Assembly (NCBI GenBank): GCA_017163975.1
Contig: JAFFSR010000251.1
Span: 806,001 to 870,000 of the forward strand
DNA: 64,000 nt
Direction: 5' to 3'
DNA from: Anastatus disparis
Taxonomy: Eukaryota; Arthropoda; Insecta; Hymenoptera; Eupelmidae
Of the stretch, positions 50,957 through 64,000 are shown one piece after another. Each line of letters begins with the position of its first letter. The first letter of the stretch is position 1. The notes below the pieces were generated by a model. That model had not been told where the DNA came from. It searched no databases and saw nothing but the letters and a program-made list of their open reading frames with translations. Both the position numbers and the translations under genes were made by a program.

Positions 50957-52651
50957 GATACAATTTCATTGAAATGACTTTATCCAGCTGAATATTAAAA
51001 CGAAGCTTTTTTTAATAAGATAAGCAAATATTCATCAACTTTTATTATGTAAAATAGGTTTTTGTCTTAAAAATAAGCATATTTCCTTTGGGAAATTAAC
51101 TATTTTTCTAATTACTTAAAAAAAATCTCCAGATTGTAAATAAAATCCCAAAAGAAACAACATCGTTAAAGCAAAATTTTTTTTCTCTCAACTCCTGATT
51201 ACGTACTTGATAGCTCTTTAATTCGCATTTCCCTTGATTAGGCAATTATCACCCGTTTTGTATTTCAACTTCGCTTACAAGCTTAAAACCAGAACTACAC
51301 ATATACACATAGCTACCGGATAATTATTTTCTCTCGTGAGAGCTCTTAGTTGCCTACAAGTTTTGTATTTGCTTCATCTCCAAATTGAAATAAAAAAACC
51401 AACAAAAAACCGTCGAAACATCAAGATTATAAATTACTTAAAACTAAGCATGTGTTACATGTAATTATTTTTTTTTTTTCTTTTTTTATTTTAACTAACT
51501 TGTCCTTTTTATTGTTCGTTGCACACAACGGTGGTCGATTTTAATCGTTTTACCGCCATGCGCGCTTAAGATTACCCGTTGGGATAGCTAATGAGAAGTT
51601 AAAAGCAGGGGAAACGCTAGGCAGGAGAGAAGAGGATCGTGGAAGGACGAATGGGGAAGAGATCGAGATAAGGATCAGCCGAGAAGATATGGGCTGGCTG
51701 AATAAGGACTATCCTAAGGAGATGTACGTTATAAGCAAGTAGTTTTTGATTTTTCCTGGATTTTGGAAATCAACTATCCGTTTCACGTGGAAATTTCAAA
51801 TTTTTCAATTTTATTTTTATCTCAGCATGCATTATATTTACACGGAGATAATTTTTATAGGTTAAATTACTATATTTCTTTGGCACTGCTTGATTTTGCA
51901 TAATAATTACTGTGCATATGGTAGAAATTGGTATACATCTGGTAAGAATTAATGTCTACGTAAGGATATTTGTTTTGATTACATGGAATGTTTACTGTAA
52001 AATTAAAAATTTTTTTTCTATTTATAATTTTTATATTAAATCAAACATGTTACACACTCACAATAAAATATAGTAATTTTATTTATGGAATTTCTCTTCT
52101 AGTAATAACGCTAAAAATAAACAAATAGTACAAATTTAATGTATACACTCTAATTATTGGTCTATAACTAAATTTTTATGAAATATCATAAAAATTGTTA
52201 ATAAACAATTACGGTTTAAATTCAAAATTTAAATAACCTTTATTCTTACGATATGATAATATTTGTTTCTTTCACTAACCTATCTTCCTAATCTTACGCA
52301 TCAAATAATTCTCGATAAGCAATCGCATCGAGTTCGCGCAATTAAAGACCATATAACCTTGCGAGTATAAGAAGAAAAAAAAGCAAAATAAAAAAAGGAG
52401 CCATATACGCACATCCCATAGGATCTCTTTTGCACATTGCAAGGCTCTAAGGTTGCAGTCGGATATCTTTGTACGCGCGAAATACTCCGTGACGAGTGTT
52501 ATTGCTCTTCTCCTGGCTCGGCCAGAAGTAATCGCGCAGAATTAGAGACGCTAGAGGTGAGACGATGATTGCAAGCCCAAGCGAACATTGGCCTCGCCTC
52601 GAATTACTCTCTTGCTCTCAACATACACATTTAAATGTATACAACTATCCG

Positions 52652-52655
<4 letters not shown>
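50957..52655. other. Non-coding stretch, no gene recognised
   Basis: AT-rich, with a purine-rich patch near 51,600-51,725 (GGAGAGAAGAGGATCG-like words). No gene signal. Confidence 0.5.

Positions 52656-52688
<33 letters not shown>
52656..52688. repeat. (TA)n microsatellite, 33 bp
   Basis: About sixteen TA units. Confidence 0.95.
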
Positions 52689-52692
<4 letters not shown>

Positions 52693-53535
52693 AGCATGGA
52701 ACTTTGATGAAAACGAGAAGCTTAAATTTTATTTTTATTATTCTTCAGAATGGGTTTAAAAATTTTTACTTTTAAATAATTTTCTGATTTAAAGACAGAT
52801 TTTTTGAAATTTTAGCCTTATATGCAAGTTACATTAGAAGAAATGGTGGGAAGAGATTCTTGCTTTTAGTTATGAATACCTAATTGTAAAAAAAATAATA
52901 ACTAAAATTTTATCATCAATGAAGAATTATTTAGAATGTTAAAGCGAAATCATAAATATTTTATTAAGTAAAATACTTTACAAAAAAAAAGAATTACGAC
53001 GACAGGCGTTTGAAAGATATGCGATTAATTATCGAATAAACAACAAATTATAAAACAAAAAACAACTATAATAACCAACAGGTAACTTGAAAAAAAAAAA
53101 AGAAATTTTTCAACGTAAAAAAAAAATAAACTGCAGAACCACATTTTCTTTGCAGCAAGATATTTACAAGTTTAAGAAAAGTTGTTCAGCTGGCTCTCGA
53201 TTCAATTTCAATGGCACATATATACATGTTTATATATATAAAAGCAAAAGATAAATAAAGAAAAGAAAAAAAATAAAGAGCCGTCACATCGTTCACTTGG
53301 TCGCGCGTCGTCTCTCGTAGACCTTAATTGTAAGTTATAAGCGCGCAAGGAGATCGACCTGAAAAATTAAACGAGTATAAAAGCGATATTTTCGCAAGGT
53401 CGAAAAAGCTTCCTCTATAACCAATAAACGAATGGTAATCGCATCTTGCCACGGGATGAGTAATTTAATCCTCCCGTACGTATACAGGCTTTTCTCTTAT
53501 CCTCTTTTTTTTCTCTTATATATACTTTTATAAGT

Positions 53536-53539
<4 letters not shown>

Positions 53540-53578
<39 letters not shown>
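53540..53578. repeat. (TA)n microsatellite, 39 bp
   Basis: About nineteen TA units, the longest TA run in the window. Confidence 0.95.
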
Positions 53579-53581
<3 letters not shown>

Positions 53582-53850
53582 GTATTTTATTTAAATTTTT
53601 AATCAGTCAATTTTAATTGCGGTGTAAATTTTTAAATTTTAACTATTTTAATCTCAATAAGGGAATGACGATTGTCGTTTTTTTTTTCAAACGAGTTTCA
53701 TTCTTCAATTCTTTTTCTCGAGCCATAGAATAGATGAACCTATAAACTATCGTCATAGAATGCGTTGAAAAAAAGTAAAAAAATAGCTGCTCCCGCGGTT
53801 GACTTATGCCAGTTCTCGTTAAATGCTCGTAGATCAGATCGTTGCCCAGT

Positions 53851-53878
53851 TGTGTGTGTATATATATATATATATATC
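53851..53878. repeat. (TG)n-(TA)n compound microsatellite
   Basis: Short TG block passing into about ten TA units. Confidence 0.85.
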
Positions 53879-56800
53879 TATATATTTCTGCGCGTCTTGC
53901 AATCAGAGAAGGTAGTATACGCCCGTCGTCGCCGTTTTCTTGTTGCTCGTGCAATCGTACGTAATGAGGATGAAGGCCGACAAAGAAGGCTTAGTTTTCA
54001 AATTTTAACAAGAATAAATATCGATATATTTTCTCCTTTCTCATTTTTCATTTTTCAAGAGAAAGTGGACGCTGCAAGTTTAAAGTTCATTGATTAACGG
54101 ATTTATGGCCGGAATTTGATTTATAGAAACTTTTTCTGTAAATCGAATTCTTTTTATTGCATAATTATATAAGTAATTGAATTTCCTAATCTACAATTTC
54201 TCTTTTTTTAACAATATAAAATGATATGATATTATTTGAATATTGAAAAATAAATGTAATTTTGTTACAATAAATATGGAATTGGGTAAACATTGTAATA
54301 AATTAAAAGTATTTAATTGATTATAATAATAATGATTGAACTTATTTAAAATGAAATGGTCGAAAGACTTATGAAGTTTATAAATAAGAGTTATGAGTAC
54401 AGGTATTATATCCATAAAGCGGTGTAAAAAAACTTTTGAAAGCCATCGATTATTCACTTTTCTACTCGTTTTCTTTTTTCTTTTTTTTTTGTCTCTCGTC
54501 GTTTATGTACAGAATATTTATGCTGATGTTTTATAATAACAGCAAAATTTTGCTCAGGAGAGGTCTCAAGTTGATCCACTTAATTGGTGCTTTACTCTCT
54601 GGCATTACTTCTTATTTACGATATACTCGCTATATGAAGAATAATAATATTTGCGGGAAAAAAAGAAAAAAATGAAAACAAACTACTAATGTCACAAGAT
54701 TTACATTTATATTTCTGCAAAAACATTTTTCTCTTAAAGCACGTTGAATTTTGTTAACTCCACCGACGTTTAGGAATTATTTACAATCAAATTTTATTTA
54801 CTCTTTTTCTACTTTAGGTTAGTCAAACAACAGTTAATTTTTTGCTCTCGCACAAAGTACATTGTAACAGACAATTATTATTTTTTTTCTCTGGATTATA
54901 TCATCATATTAAAATATTTTTTTTTTTAACATTATTAATATTTAATAGTTTTTTTATCACTATATTTTAATTAAAATTATTTTAAAAATTAAGTGTAAAT
55001 TATTATTAAAATAATGCGCAATTACATTTTTTTATGAATCATAATTAGTTTTACTTAAAAATCGCATATAATTTTTTTATCTCTTTTTCGGTATAACACG
55101 CGAGTGGGTAGTCCGTTACACCGATAGTTTCTTAAAAAACTAAATTGTCTCTAAGGTGTCTTTTACAAGCTAATCAATCCTCTCATTAAATCTTCAACTC
55201 CTAATCATCAAGTCTTGAAATAAAAGCTTGACATTAATCTACGTACCTCATGGAGTGCACTTATAATACTTGATCTAATTATTTTTGGGATTGATGTGTA
55301 TATCTGTATAAGCGTGGCTATTGTAGTGACAGGTATACAATTACAGCTTTTACAATTCATCGCCCGTTTAAATTTAATTTCTTCTTCTATTATACTCTAT
55401 ATTATACACGTATAAAAAATCTTTCATCAATCACTGAAAAAGTACTTACTGCTCGTCATCTATTCTTCATATTTAGATAAAAAAATTATCATAGTAGCGA
55501 AAAAGGTTTGGACAAGAGTTGAACGTCAGTTTTGTTGCTTGCTTTTACCACTGAATAAACTTGAAAAACTTGCATACTAAAATAATCTTGATATGTATAT
55601 AGGACGACGTGATACGCTTTTTTTTTAATTTTAAATTATTTGATATTACTTTTTGCGTTAATGAATCACTTGATTTTTTATCATAAAGATACTATATTGT
55701 TTAAATAAAAATAGTTCACTTTAAATTTAATGTTCTTATTTCATTGAAATCTGTCAGTACATTCGAACTTAAATTAAATTTGTGTTAAAGCTCAATGAAA
55801 ATTGACAGGTGATATTGTTAAAATACATTTTAATCGATATTTATATCAAAGCGCGAAAAGAAAAAAAAAGAGGTTAACAACAAATAAAAATACGTTACAA
55901 TTTAAATAAAGCTAAACGAAAAAAAGAAAAGTTAACATTTTTAAATAGCAGAAACTCGTGTTAGCAAAACATTGTTGTTAATTAAGTCTATATAAAGTCA
56001 AGCCACTTAAAAAATCGTTTCGCAATCAAGTTTTGCAGAGAAACAACAAACAAAGAGAAATGAAAAGTTAAAAGAACTACCAGAGTCTGGAGGATTTTTG
56101 TAGCTCGTGCCGTTTTGCTAAGTGTGCGCGTTCGCGTGCTAAAGAAATCGTTTAATTAAAACAAAAAAAAAAAAGGAAAAATTGAAAAAAAAGAAAAGAA
56201 AAAAAAAAAAGAGGAACATGCAACAATCAAGCCTATCCTTTTCAGTACATGAATCGTACGAGAGCAAAAGAGGTTTGCCCTGTATAATGATCGAGCGAGC
56301 AAAAGAAATAAAGAAAGAAACTATAGTTTTATACAGGAGAGTAGCTTGTTCGCGAAGTCACACTAGTTTGGTTACAGCGATAGCCGGTCATTCTGCTATT
56401 TCTTTTTCACCTAGTTGCTTACGAATTCTGCTTAAGTCCTGTCTGCCTGTCTGCCTGTAGTTTTTGAGATTCTAATAGATTTCGAAATAAAGATCAATGA
56501 ATTTTTTTGCCTTTCGAGCTATCATATATTTAAAGTTAAAAAGTACCTTAGCCGTATAAAAAAGGAATCATATAAGATTTTTTCTATTTAGGATTTAATG
56601 ACATCTGAACTTTATCGGATTTTAATTTAATTGGTCACTTTTTCGAATAAACACGCTGTCATTCAAAAATATACACTTTAACAATTGAAAAGAAAAAAAT
56701 TTTTCGTCAAGTCACGTTTGTCACTTGAATCCTTTTAGTAAAACGAGAACTGTATTGGTTTCTTTAATTTGACCATATCTGCAAATAAGAAAACTTGCGG

Positions 56801-57840
56801 TTAAGAAAGTCATTCAATTCCAACTGAAATGTATTTCTTAACAACGTCGAATCTTAATATTAGAAAAAAAAAGCAGAAAAAGCTTTTGAACTTATTTTAA
56901 TAAGGTTCGAATAAACAATATCTTATTATTGCCAATTCCTTCTTTCTCTCGTATGAAAAAAATTTATATTTTTTTCTCTCTGAGAAATACAAAAAAAAAA
57001 GAACTAGAAAATAAATGAAGCTGTCGATGATGAAGTTACAGATTTATTTAACATAACTTATAAGGAAAGGATACTCGTGCTCGCATGACTTGAGTATACA
57101 GTACTACTATTTTAACATCGTGATTTTTATATTAGAAATATATTAAATCATCTGATTAAAGTGAGTCTTATAGTTCAAAGAGAGAAGCAATTTTTTTGCT
57201 TATAAAAGTTGATCGACACGCTAGTCGTATAAAAGTAAAAAAAAAGAGTAAATAGCGTAACAAATTGCCGTATATCTGCCCACGAAATCCGGAAAAGGCA
57301 TTGGTCAGACCCACGAACGGAAAAGTTGTATATGTATATAGGGGAAAAAAATAAAAAAATAAGATTCCCTTTCAAAATAAGAATACTGAATAGTCATGCC
57401 TTTAAAAGGTCTCTTCGAGTCTTAACCGTTCGCATGTCAGTTTCACGCTGACAAAAAGGATAAGAGGTATTAAGGGGAAGAAGCTCTCGCAGCGGGCTGC
57501 TACAAGCTGCCTGTGAAGAACTCGCACGGCGAGACACGCTGTTTTAATTTGTCACTACGGTGGCCTTGCAATCTTTCTTTTTTTATATATATACTTTTCA
57601 ATTTATTTTCAGTTGTCTCTGATGGTAGTTTTTGAAAATGCGCAAGTATCTTTATGCAGCTAGTAAAAAGAAACGAGAAAATTTCGATAGTATCAAGGAA
57701 CAATGTCGTATATTTGTAACGTTCATTTATCAAAAAAAGCTCGGCGCTGTTAACTAAAAAAATTTTATTCCTTTTTTATATTTCTTATTGTTAAGCGTAA
57801 CGATATTTATTTACTTGTAATTAATAATAAATAATTCATG
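53879..57840. other. Non-coding stretch, no gene recognised
   Basis: AT-rich with A-rich runs at 56,160-56,215. Plus-strand frames at 53,765-54,097 and 56,182-56,460 are built on TA and A/G repeats. Nothing supports a gene. Confidence 0.5.
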
Positions 57841-57906
57841 AACTTACGTGGTGACAGAAACTTATGGCTAACTATTCAAGTGACTCACCTGCAACAAAAA
57901 GAAAAA
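57841..57906 (-). other. Candidate ratchet splice site / 41-nt RS-exon, copy B
   Basis: On the minus strand, TTTTTCTTTTTGTTGCAG ends at 57,889 and joins GTGAGTCACTTG directly. A second donor, AC then GTAAGTT, begins at 57,847, leaving 41 nt (57,888-57,848). The core 57,875-57,906 matches copy A (15,867-15,898) at 30 of 32 bases. The 41 nt contain in-frame stops, so the segment would act as a splicing intermediate or a poison exon, not as coding sequence. The 42-kb spacing between copies is in the range used by recursive splicing of long introns. Confidence 0.5.
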
Positions 57907-59754
57907 TATTCTGTTTAATTGGAACAAAAAAATTCATAAATTATAAAAGGACTATGGTTATATATTTCATTGTGTATGCACTAACAATTATACAATGTTT
58001 AAAAAAGGTGATAATGGTTTTTTTCTTAATTAATACAAATAAAAATATTCCGTTCTTTTTTTTTTTTTTTCTAGCTACTATATTTATTTAATCACTACAA
58101 TCACTTATAGTAAAAAGTAAAACCAACAGAAGTGAAGTATTTTAATGTTAAATATAAAATTTTAAAATACAATATTTATATTAACAGCAACTGACATTAC
58201 AGTTTCTTAAATTTTTTATTATTAGTTAAGATATTAGGTAGAAGTACAGATGAAATTACAGTGTTAGTATAACTATGTGTAAACTATATATGTTATTAGA
58301 TCTATTGTTATACGCGCTATCAATATTATATATTAATTTCTTAATTCACGATATCAACATGAAAATTCGATAAAAATAATAAAAACTAATAGCATAAAAT
58401 GGCTAAGTACGCTTATAAATAAGTCGAATTGATCCTATTGTATACGTACAATTGTCTTCCATAATGTTTCACTTGATTAAACAAAGGAGCATCGATACCT
58501 GCCAGCATCGAATAAAAATAACTAAAGAAAGATTCGTACCGTTACACAGATACATTATATTGCATCCAAGGCAACAATGTCCGGGCACACTCCTAACACA
58601 AGCAAATTATTATATTGAACGGATAATTTTTGCCGTAGTGCACAGGAGACGCGCGCGACAATTACGGACATAGGGATATGATGTAAGCTCTTAAATGGGT
58701 ACGGTGAAGGCTTGTTAAATTATTACCTAAGATGCTCGCTTTTACTGACGTTTATTTTTCCTTCCTGCTATGCAAGATAATAGCTCTAAATAAACGTTTC
58801 ACTAGAATCATACTTATTAGAAAAGATGTAAGCTCAACTTTTTTTTTATAATACGAGATTTTTATTGATCTTGGTATAATGACATCTAAAATAATTAAGT
58901 TCTTAAGATCAAAAAAATATTTTTAAAGATTTCAATGAAATTTTAACCATTTAATGTCACTAGGGGTTAAAAATATCCCAAATGGTTTTTGAAAAAAAAA
59001 CTGTTAATTTTTTTTTTTTTTTTCGTAAATTATTATTTTTTGTTATCTAAACAATAAAAATTGATTTTAATATAATATCTCATTCTTTGAAAAAATCTTA
59101 AAGAATATGTAAACAATTTTCCAATAAAAATATTAATAATTAAATTTTTAAAGAATTAATATAGCATTCGATGATGAAAATCAACAAAGGCTTAATTCTT
59201 ATTCTAACAATGTAATCATAACCCAGCGGTTTATAATTACAACTGTTGCGAACTGAAAGAAGTGAAGAATATTGTCGACAAATTCCAATGGACAAAGTAG
59301 TGAATGATGACAAGAATGATATTTCAAGCTTTAATTGCTTTTAAAAAGCAATGCTTACATACACGTAAAAGGCAAACGTATATACTCCCATTTCTTTAAA
59401 TTAAAAGCTTCGATAATAATAATAATAATAATAGCAGTAATAATAAAAAAAATTTCTCTAATTATCGATGCTTCGACTGATGTTTATATATATCTATATA
59501 TAATTTGCCATAAGTCAATCGTGTCCCGTACGCATACTCTCAGGTATTATAGAAAAAAAGATTAATAAGAATTACGCGTGCTCGTCTTGTTGTCACGAAC
59601 GATATAGCCCAATGTTTCTCTTTTACTTCGAGGGCTCTATATATGTGCTGCGATCGTAAATCGCTTAACGAACAGCTAGCACGGATACAAATGTCTCTCT
59701 GTGGCTCGTGTGCACGCGGTTTCTTACAAACATGCACCGCGTGCGCACGTGACG

Positions 59755-59779
59755 CTCTCTCTCTCTCTCTCTCTCTCTT
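59755..59779. repeat. (CT)n microsatellite
   Basis: About twelve CT units. Confidence 0.9.
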
Positions 59780-59955
59780 TCTTGCTCTTTCTTTCTTTAT
59801 TTTCTCTCGTGCATTTAATGTGTTTTGCGTTGAGAAAAGGGAAGAGTCATACGGCGACGGCGCTATATGTGTTCGACATGCGCCTATGAGATTGGCGAAT
59901 CGTTTACTTTTCGAGCAACAATTTATTTTTATTTTTAGTTTGCATTTATTTATTG

Positions 59956-59976
59956 TTTTTTTTTTTTTTTTTTTTT
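59956..59976. repeat. Poly(T) tract of about 21 nt
   Basis: Uninterrupted T run with no retroposon body recognised beside it. Confidence 0.85.
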
Positions 59977-60488
59977 GAAAAATGACATTTTGTTATTCTG
60001 ATTGAAAACAAGTTTGAGATTATTTTGAAAAGAGCTATTTGAGTAGCTTGAATTTAATTTTTATTTTAATCATTATCCAATTACAGTATGGAAATACAAA
60101 ATTAACGAATATTGCCATAGATGATAGCTCATTTCTGTATTTAAAATAATTTCTTAATATAATTATAATGTGTATGTAGTTTTATATAGTTTTGATAAAT
60201 CAGGTTCTAAATGTCAATGTAAATGAGTTTAAAAAAATACGATAAAAATATCCTTGAAAATTTTATTTATCTACAAAATAAAACTTTGAAATGGGAAAAA
60301 TGTTATTACTAAATGTAACCACACAAATGTTGAATAAAATATTTAAACCGAGCCTAAGAACATGTAAAGCAGCGTTAAAAAAGAATTAAAGGCATTCGCA
60401 TATCGCATGAATGTTTAAAGATGCAAACGCAACGACATCGCTCTTTTCTTTCCAACATGCAATGCACAACATTATAAGAGCTCCGAGT

Positions 60489-60513
60489 AAAGAAAGAAAG
60501 AAAGAAAGAAAGA
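60489..60513. repeat. (AAAG)n microsatellite
   Basis: Six AAAG units running into an A-rich tail. Confidence 0.9.
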
Positions 60514-62730
60514 AAAAAAAGGAGAATAGCAGATAGATAGAGATAGAACGAGGAGGTAAACGGGCCACCCGGTTGTTATAGGGATCTTCGATGAGCGAAC
60601 TTGTCTTACAATATCTTCCGTCACGGCGGCCTCCTTTATGGAATATCGTTATGCACGCGCTTTTATACATACCGACGTTACATTTACCTTATATATAAAA
60701 GAAGAATATCGTTATACGCTCCTCCTTCTCTTTCTCTCCTCTTCTCTTCTTTAGCGACTATATAACTATATCAACAAGTCCCAGTACCGAAGATCGATTA
60801 TTCATTCTTTTCCATCTTAACTCTATCCATAGAAATATATACATAAGCAATACTTTTTCTATTTTCATCATTTCGCTCTTCTTTCATCTCTACACACGTT
60901 ACATCTTCGATTAAGGAGCCGCGCGTGTTTCTGGTGACGACGCTCATTTTCTTTCTATTATCACAGCACTACAGGTTGTATATATATATAAGACGATTTT
61001 GTCCACGTGGCAAACAATAGGGAGATTTCAAACGTTCAACGTCCACGAGCACAATGATTTCTTCAATGCGAACAACTTTTAGTTCGTTTTTTTTCTCTAT
61101 TCATTTGCATATACAGCTCTTATTATTCTTTACTTCGTGTCCGCTGCTTTGTAAATGCGTATACTTCATGGCTGGGCTTAATTGATTGTTTCGCCATTTT
61201 TCACAGCGACTGCTAATATGGTTTTATTAGCAGCATTAATCTTTTGCTTTTACTTAATAGAGTGAGGTTTGTCATGATGGAAAAAAAGTAGTTTTTCAAG
61301 TAGCATTATCGGAACATTTTTCAAATGTTAGAAATAGCAACGCGCTATTTTTAGAAAATATCTCAGCATCAGTATGAATTTATGTCTCTTTTTTTTCATT
61401 TAGAGCCATCAACGCGTTATTAATGCAATTCATTGCGCACGCTTATTTTATGAAGTATTTTAATAGTCTTGGTGCGCATCATTTAATTATGTAAATATGT
61501 TAATTGCAGAGAATAATCCTCTCAAGATTTGTCAAGCTATTTATACGGTCTTGCTAATCTCGCACATTATCCGCTGGCGCGTCAATTAAAGCTCACAATT
61601 TAACACGAAAATATTTGTATATTTCTAATGAACGTACAAAACAACTGTACGTTTGAAGGAAATCGTAAAAAATCTGATTGCTTAAATCTTCATTAATGCC
61701 TTTAACTCTTGATACTGATTGATTATTTTTTCATTAACATCAATTGTAACGCGGCGTTTCTTTGCTCGAACCTCTTTTTCCAACCAAAGCCGCTAAAACT
61801 GGTATTCAGTCGGAAAGCACAAAAGAGCAGGAAAGATCAGAAGGGCAACAAAGTCTCGATGATCGTATACGTATATAGGCGCCAGGCTAATTACAGCGCA
61901 AGTAGATCGTTATCGATATGCGGCTATACGGTGCTAATTAGGCATAACTAATGAGTTTACCCAAAAAAAGGAAGGAAAATAAAGTGCCGGAGCTTTAATC
62001 GTTCATTTTTTTCTGTTTTTTTTTCACACATGGTGTATGCATCATCTCTTCGTTTTTTTTTAAAGAGAGTTCGACGTTTAAAATTACGCCTTGGTGTATA
62101 CACTGATATGATTCCGCGTGTTGTTACGCTGTTTTTACGCTCCGGGCTTAACTCAATATAATAGTTGTAATTCACGTACTTGTTATTGCAATGCCTCTGC
62201 GAGTAGTTGAGTGTTTTTTTTTTTTTATTATTTTCAACAGAAATGAAGGATGAAAAAAAAAGCTGAAGATTTTGCAAAACTACTCGGGAAAACGTTTGCT
62301 ACTAATAAGCGCATTTATATTTTACTGTGTTATGCTCTCGAAAAGCGTCTAGCGAGCAATTTACATTTGCACTTGAAACGAAGCTAAATTACAAAGACAC
62401 ACACACACGCGCGCGCAAGCGTAAGAAAGTATGCATGGATTTAATAGGCGAGAGAGAATTTAACTTAAGTATTATTGTTGAGCGCAAGTTTTAAATGTGT
62501 GATATTTAAAGTAATGTTGGCTTTTGGCTTGTTGAAAATAACAAAAAAATATTGTTCTTTTTTTTATTTCTAGTTTAATTAAGGAGAGATAAGAAAATTG
62601 TGAATTTATACACGTGAATAAATGTTATTGTTCCATTCGTTTATCTATTGAATTGATGAATGTTTTACAATGATTGGTAATTCAAGAACGTGCAAAAATT
62701 TATCAATTTCACAATGAATAAATTTCAGAG

Positions 62731-62914
62731 TCGGTCTGTGGCTCATTCGGTAGAGCGTTGGATTCGTAATCTCGAGGTTCCGAGTTCGAATCCCGCTCTC
62801 GGCCGATTGATACAAGCGCACCACTGTACGTTACATGTGCTTTGTTCACCAACACACTTACGAGCTCCGTCGCTGATTAGCATAGCATAAATATAGCGAC
62901 GTTAAAAAAAAAAA
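62731..62914 (+). mobile_element. tRNA-derived SINE, best-preserved copy
   Basis: A box GTGGCTCATTCGGTAGAGCG, anticodon-loop-like TTCGTAA and B box GAGTTCGAATCCCG form an intact tRNA-like head. The shared body follows (TACATGTGCTTTGTTCACC, CTCCGTCGCTGATTAGCATA), then ATAGCGACGTT and a pure A tail. GAATAAATT before the head and GAATAAACT just after the tail look like the two halves of a short target-site duplication. A 66-codon plus-strand frame over it is a translation of the SINE, not a gene. Confidence 0.92.
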
Positions 62915-63504
62915 TAGAGAATAAACTATGCCTAGCATTAGTCCATAAATTGCAACTTTTTTTATAAGCATTTTAAGCTAAACTTTATAATAAAAAGTTA
63001 TTTTTTATAAAATACTAAGGCACAAAAACTCAAAAAAAATTTGAAAGCTATATTTATGGTTTTTTAAAAGCTTTCTGATTAGTTTTAAATTAATTTTAAT
63101 TTAAAGCATTAATAAAATATTAACATTCTGTATTAACAGTTACAATAATGAATGTAGATTATGCAATATTTTGACACATTACAAATTAAAGTTACTATAA
63201 ATTAAAAATAAATCATATGAAAGCTATAATTTTCATAATTCTTGAAATTTTGCAAAATATTAAAAATTAATATCGTACCATAAAATATAAAAATCTATTT
63301 ATACATATTTGGAACGTCGGAAAAAAATGTCAAGTGTAACATGAGTATAAGCGAGGACGTATCAATAAATATTTTCCTCCAGTATGTAAGACACACAAGA
63401 GACGTAACACTCGTGTGTGTACCGATTAAGAAGCTTTCCTGCTCTTAAATCCAACAAGTGACATTTATGGCTCGAACGTCGCGTCGTCTTCAAAAGGTAG
63501 AAAT

Positions 63505-63536
<32 letters not shown>

Positions 63537-64000
63537 GAGAGATTGGATTTTATTCACGCCAAGTAACATGCGATAATGAAGCTTCTTGTTATTCGATGAA
63601 GCTGATAGCTTAATAAGGATACACTTTATGGTATAAACGACAAGGTTTATTGAAAAATTTCAAGATATCAAAATAATATAGAATTTTGCATGATTAAAGG
63701 AAAATATTATTTTTTATTTATTTTAAATGTTATGCAGCAAAAAGAAAACTTTTGAGAAAATGATTAATTTAATTTTTTTTTAATAAATATTATTTATTAA
63801 TAAATTTATTATAAAATAGTGTTAAAAATTCTACTTATTGATTTTTCTTAATTTATAAAATTATAATATGAATTCTCATTCATAAACTTATTTGAAACAA
63901 TCTAATTTTCTGTGCTTGCACCATAACTTCTATCTATAATAAGATTCTTGACAATGCGCATCTTAACTCGTACGCAAAGCAAAAAAAGAAAACCAACAAA
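62915..64000. other. Non-coding stretch, no gene recognised
   Basis: AT-rich DNA with an (AAAAG)n run at 63,508-63,535 and nothing else recognised. Confidence 0.55.

Larger units (their letters stand above)
57907..62730. other. Non-coding stretch, no gene recognised
   Basis: AT-rich with (AAT)n at 59,414-59,432, (CT)n at 59,755-59,779, poly(T) at 59,956-59,976, (AAAG)n at 60,489-60,513, (AC)n-(GC)n at 62,397-62,416 and a homeodomain-site-rich patch at 61,380-61,600. Short frames lack support. Confidence 0.5.

Noticed and set aside
62690..62890. 66-codon plus-strand frame
   Set aside because: It is a translation of the tRNA-like head of the SINE. This peptide is a familiar annotation artefact.
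1..64000. CRISPR arrays, rRNA genes, telomeric TTAGG arrays, LTR retrotransposons
   Set aside because: No regularly spaced direct repeats, rRNA-like sequence, TTAGG tandem runs or retroviral-type open frames were seen.

Overview
This window looks like non-coding DNA from an AT-rich arthropod nuclear genome. An insect is most likely, and a hymenopteran is plausible, but that is a guess from texture and not a demonstrated assignment. The grounds are the dense short microsatellites ((TC)n, (GA)n, (AAG)n, (TA)n, poly-A/T), the small decayed transposons, and a tRNA-derived SINE family with a TTAAATAAAATAAA-type tail. There are no bacterial-style operons and no recognisable long reading frames.

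I find no confident protein-coding gene in 64 kb. The longest open frames are translated microsatellites, or are no longer than chance predicts at this base composition. The window is therefore best read as one large intron or an intergenic desert. Splice-like signals favour the intron reading. Two minus-strand sites (near 15,880 and 57,888) each have a polypyrimidine tract, CAG, an immediate GTGAGT, and a second donor (GTAAGTT) 41-45 nt further on. They agree at 30 of 32 bases over the core. This is the layout of recursive-splicing (ratchet) sites with a short RS-exon. A third site with the same layout lies on the plus strand near 10,314, so the direction of any host gene is unsettled.

Mobile-element layout, left to right: an 801-bp element with 117-139 bp imperfect terminal inverted repeats and a 104-codon frame inside (7,620-8,420); SINE copies at 8,607-8,800, 12,391-12,587 and 62,731-62,914; a nearly fully palindromic 190-bp TTAA-bounded MITE (32,702-32,891); two adjacent GC-rich fold-back palindromes (40,732-40,956); and a hAT-like 253-bp element holding a minus-strand SINE 3' end (50,704-50,956).

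Possible regulatory or transcribed islands stand out from the AT-rich background by higher CpG content and lack of simple repeats. They lie at 41,690-42,201 (TATA-like run, CAG repeats, a donor-like end), 26,640-26,890 (exact PBX/MEIS-type composite site TGATTGACAG), 61,380-61,600, 23,760-23,960 and 5,740-5,900. These are inferences from sequence alone.
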